Shown: positions 62,801 through 64,000 of the stretch, one piece after another
How the letters are laid out: each line of letters starts with the position of its first letter
Position numbering within the stretch: position 1 is the stretch's first letter
NCBI GenBank assembly: GCA_028671895.1
Contig: CM053813.1
Location: forward strand, 44,858,501-44,922,500
Origin: Oenanthe sinensis
Taxonomy: Eukaryota > Streptophyta > Magnoliopsida > Apiales > Apiaceae
DNA length: 64,000 nt
Reading direction: 5' to 3'
Made by a program: the position numbers and the translations under genes
Notes under the pieces: model-generated
What the model was told of the DNA's origin: nothing
Databases searched by the model: none
Seen by the model: only the letters and a program-made list of their open reading frames with translations

Positions 62801-64000
62801 ACTAGTTTTTTTATGCACATTAAAATACGTGCAGAAAGTCGGGGAGAAGTATTTTGAAATGGAGGGAGTATAATATTTCAAGTCAGAGTGAACTGATCAT
62901 TTAATATTTGGGTAAAAAAAATAATAATATGCAGAACTAGTTTTTTTATGCACATTAAAATACGTGCAGAAAGTCGGGGAGAAGTATTTTGAAATGGAGG
63001 GAGTATAATATTTCAAGTCAGAGTGAACTGATCATTTAATATTTGGGTAATGGCCAGTTGCAGAAATTCATATACTCACACACCCTGCTTGTACTGAGGT
63101 TCAAAACCTCGACCCCTTTCTACAAGAGGGGAGGGGGTAACCCCTTGGCTACAAGCCAGAATTATATCATGTATATTAATATTTATGTACTTGGAGTCTT
63201 AAATACATTTTCTCAATGTTTAGGTTGGTACAAATTAGTTGTAGTTAATATCACATTTCACTTCATTGATTCAAAAGCGTAAAACCAATAGCCTGTGAAA
63301 AATTGTTTCTTTTTTTAAACACGGATCTGCCGGCCACTTTTTCCCTCAAATGCTTTTATCCTAAAATTTTAATGCTTGTAAATAATAAATTTAAAAATGG
63401 AAAAAAGAGACTGGATTGCATTTATTTATTGTTAAAGAATTTAGTTTGGAGTTGCGATGTAAAATGTCAAGGAATTACTTGTCATTAGTTGTGTTTAATT
63501 TTAAAGCCTTTTTTGGGATATTATTCATTGTCCTTCTAAATTTCCTTATGTCAATGACTAGTAACAGAGTTTGCCTTTTTCAGCTCGGAAACAACAAAGA
63601 AACGGGCAAAAGTCTTAGCAGATGAAATTGGATCATGGCATCTTGATGTTTCTATAGATGGAGTAGTTTCTGCCCTGCTCACTTTGTTTCAGACTCTAAC
63701 TGGAAAACGACCACGTTACAAGGTAAAGGGGATATCAAATACATATTTTTGTATTTTATATAGATTATAGCTTTCCTTTTACGGAGTTTATTTGCACATG
63801 CTAATTTAGATTATATACAATCGTCACTCCGTGCTACTTGTGCTTTTCCCGCCAAGTATACGATGATCTGTCATTGCTGGATTAGTGAACAATTTCATAT
63901 TAGCTAGTCTAAAGGATTCTAGTTGATCAGTTTCTGGCTTTTAATGACAGCTAGATGGAGGATCAAACATTGAAAATTTGGGTTTGCAGAATATTCAGGC
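59856..64000 (+). CDS. QNS: Glutamine-dependent NAD+ synthetase, 5' part (runs off the window)
   Basis: Nine exons are visible: 59856-60049, 60138-60443, 60558-60781, 60971-61074, 61299-61433, 61618-61786, 62395-62530, 63584-63722 and 63951-64000 (partial). They join in phase to 485 residues; family members have about 700-730. The N-terminal glutaminase (nitrilase-like) domain has its catalytic triad as E44 (VGPELEITGYGC), K113 (RPKMWLAND) and C174 (AEVCEELFSP). The ammonia-using synthetase domain begins around residue 322 (KYHSPEEEIAFGPGCWLWDY). It has the ATP-binding PP-loop LSGGADSSS (S356-S361), then FPTDSKEFAKRIFYT and LDGGSNIENLGLQNIQ. The enzyme makes NAD+ from deamido-NAD+, ATP and glutamine in the cytosol. 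Intron 7 (62531-63583) has collected a Stowaway MITE, a tandem duplication and a SINE-like insert. Confidence 0.95.
62632..62868. mobile_element. Stowaway-type MITE in NAD synthetase intron 7
   Basis: Left end CTCTCCCCCCGTTTCAAAAT and right end, in reverse, CTCCCTCCATTTCAAAATAC fit the Stowaway consensus. TA flanks both ends (62630-62631 and 62869-62870), the expected target duplication. It is ~237 bp and non-coding. Confidence 0.85.
62781..63050. repeat. Near-perfect 135-bp tandem duplication of the MITE right half plus flank
   Basis: The block beginning around AATAATATGCAGAACTAG and ending CATTTAATATTTGGGTAA is present twice in a row (about 62781-62915 and 62916-63050) with essentially no differences. 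A second Stowaway right end therefore lies at 62996-63003. Confidence 0.9.
63060..63170 (-). mobile_element. SINE-like (tRNA-derived) sequence in NAD synthetase intron 7
   Basis: On the minus strand, TAGCCAAGGGG (63151-63141) fits the RNA polymerase III A box. GGTTTTGAACC (63108-63098) resembles a B box. They are ~33 bases apart, as in tRNA-derived SINEs. No clear tail or target duplication was found, so this may be a fragment. Confidence 0.4.

Noticed and set aside
1..64000. CRISPR arrays, operons, rRNA or intact tRNA genes
   Set aside because: None seen. The window is eukaryotic, and only a degenerate tRNA-like (SINE) segment was found.

Overview
The window is AT-rich plant nuclear DNA. 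It has split genes with GT-AG introns and long, transposon-littered spacers. Several protein families are plant-specific or carry plant-type features: a Dof transcription factor, a chloroplast pentatricopeptide-repeat protein of the EMB1270 type, and a plant WDR44-like WD40 protein. The base composition, intron sizes and repeat types fit a eudicot. I cannot name the species.

Layout. 1-3.5 kb: BTB/POZ protein gene (+), coding part in one exon. 4.5-6.3 kb: solo LTR with a perfect 5-bp target duplication, ending less than 200 bp before the next gene. 6.5-10.2 kb: three-exon ORM/ORMDL sphingolipid regulator (+). 12.8-14.2 kb: two-exon Dof gene (-). 14.2-26.7 kb: gene-poor stretch with a CACTA end, a foldback MITE, a GC-rich non-coding island, a hAT element encoding only a BED zinc finger, and a 5'-truncated LINE. 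26.8-30.3 kb: seven-exon WD40 gene (+). 31.9-33.1 kb: inverted/direct repeat cluster. 33.3-38.8 kb: twelve-exon METTL17/Rsm22 mitoribosome assembly factor (-), with a GC-AG intron. 39.6-42 kb: degenerate gene fragments, including a glutaminyl-tRNA synthetase exon. 42.9-48.4 kb: EMB1270-type PPR gene (-), frameshifted by an apparent 25-nt deletion. 50.3-52.7 kb: eight-exon short-chain dehydrogenase of the TIC32-like group (-). 52.7-59.8 kb: nested MITEs and an LTR-like unit. 59.9-64.0 kb: 5' part of glutamine-dependent NAD+ synthetase (+), running off the window, with a Stowaway MITE, a 135-bp tandem duplication and a SINE-like sequence in one intron.

The genes are ordinary, independently transcribed housekeeping or developmental genes with no operon-like logic. 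Two products act in organelles: METTL17/Rsm22 in mitochondria and the PPR protein in plastids. ORM acts on ER sphingolipid synthesis and NAD synthetase on cofactor supply. I found no convincing new molecular system. The points most worth checking are the frame break in the PPR gene, the LTR next to the ORM start, the conserved cysteines and GC-AG intron of the METTL17 gene, the BED-only hAT element, the small LINE with long target duplications, and the GC-rich island with TCP-like sites. All exon joins were made by eye from splice consensus, reading-phase continuity and family similarity.
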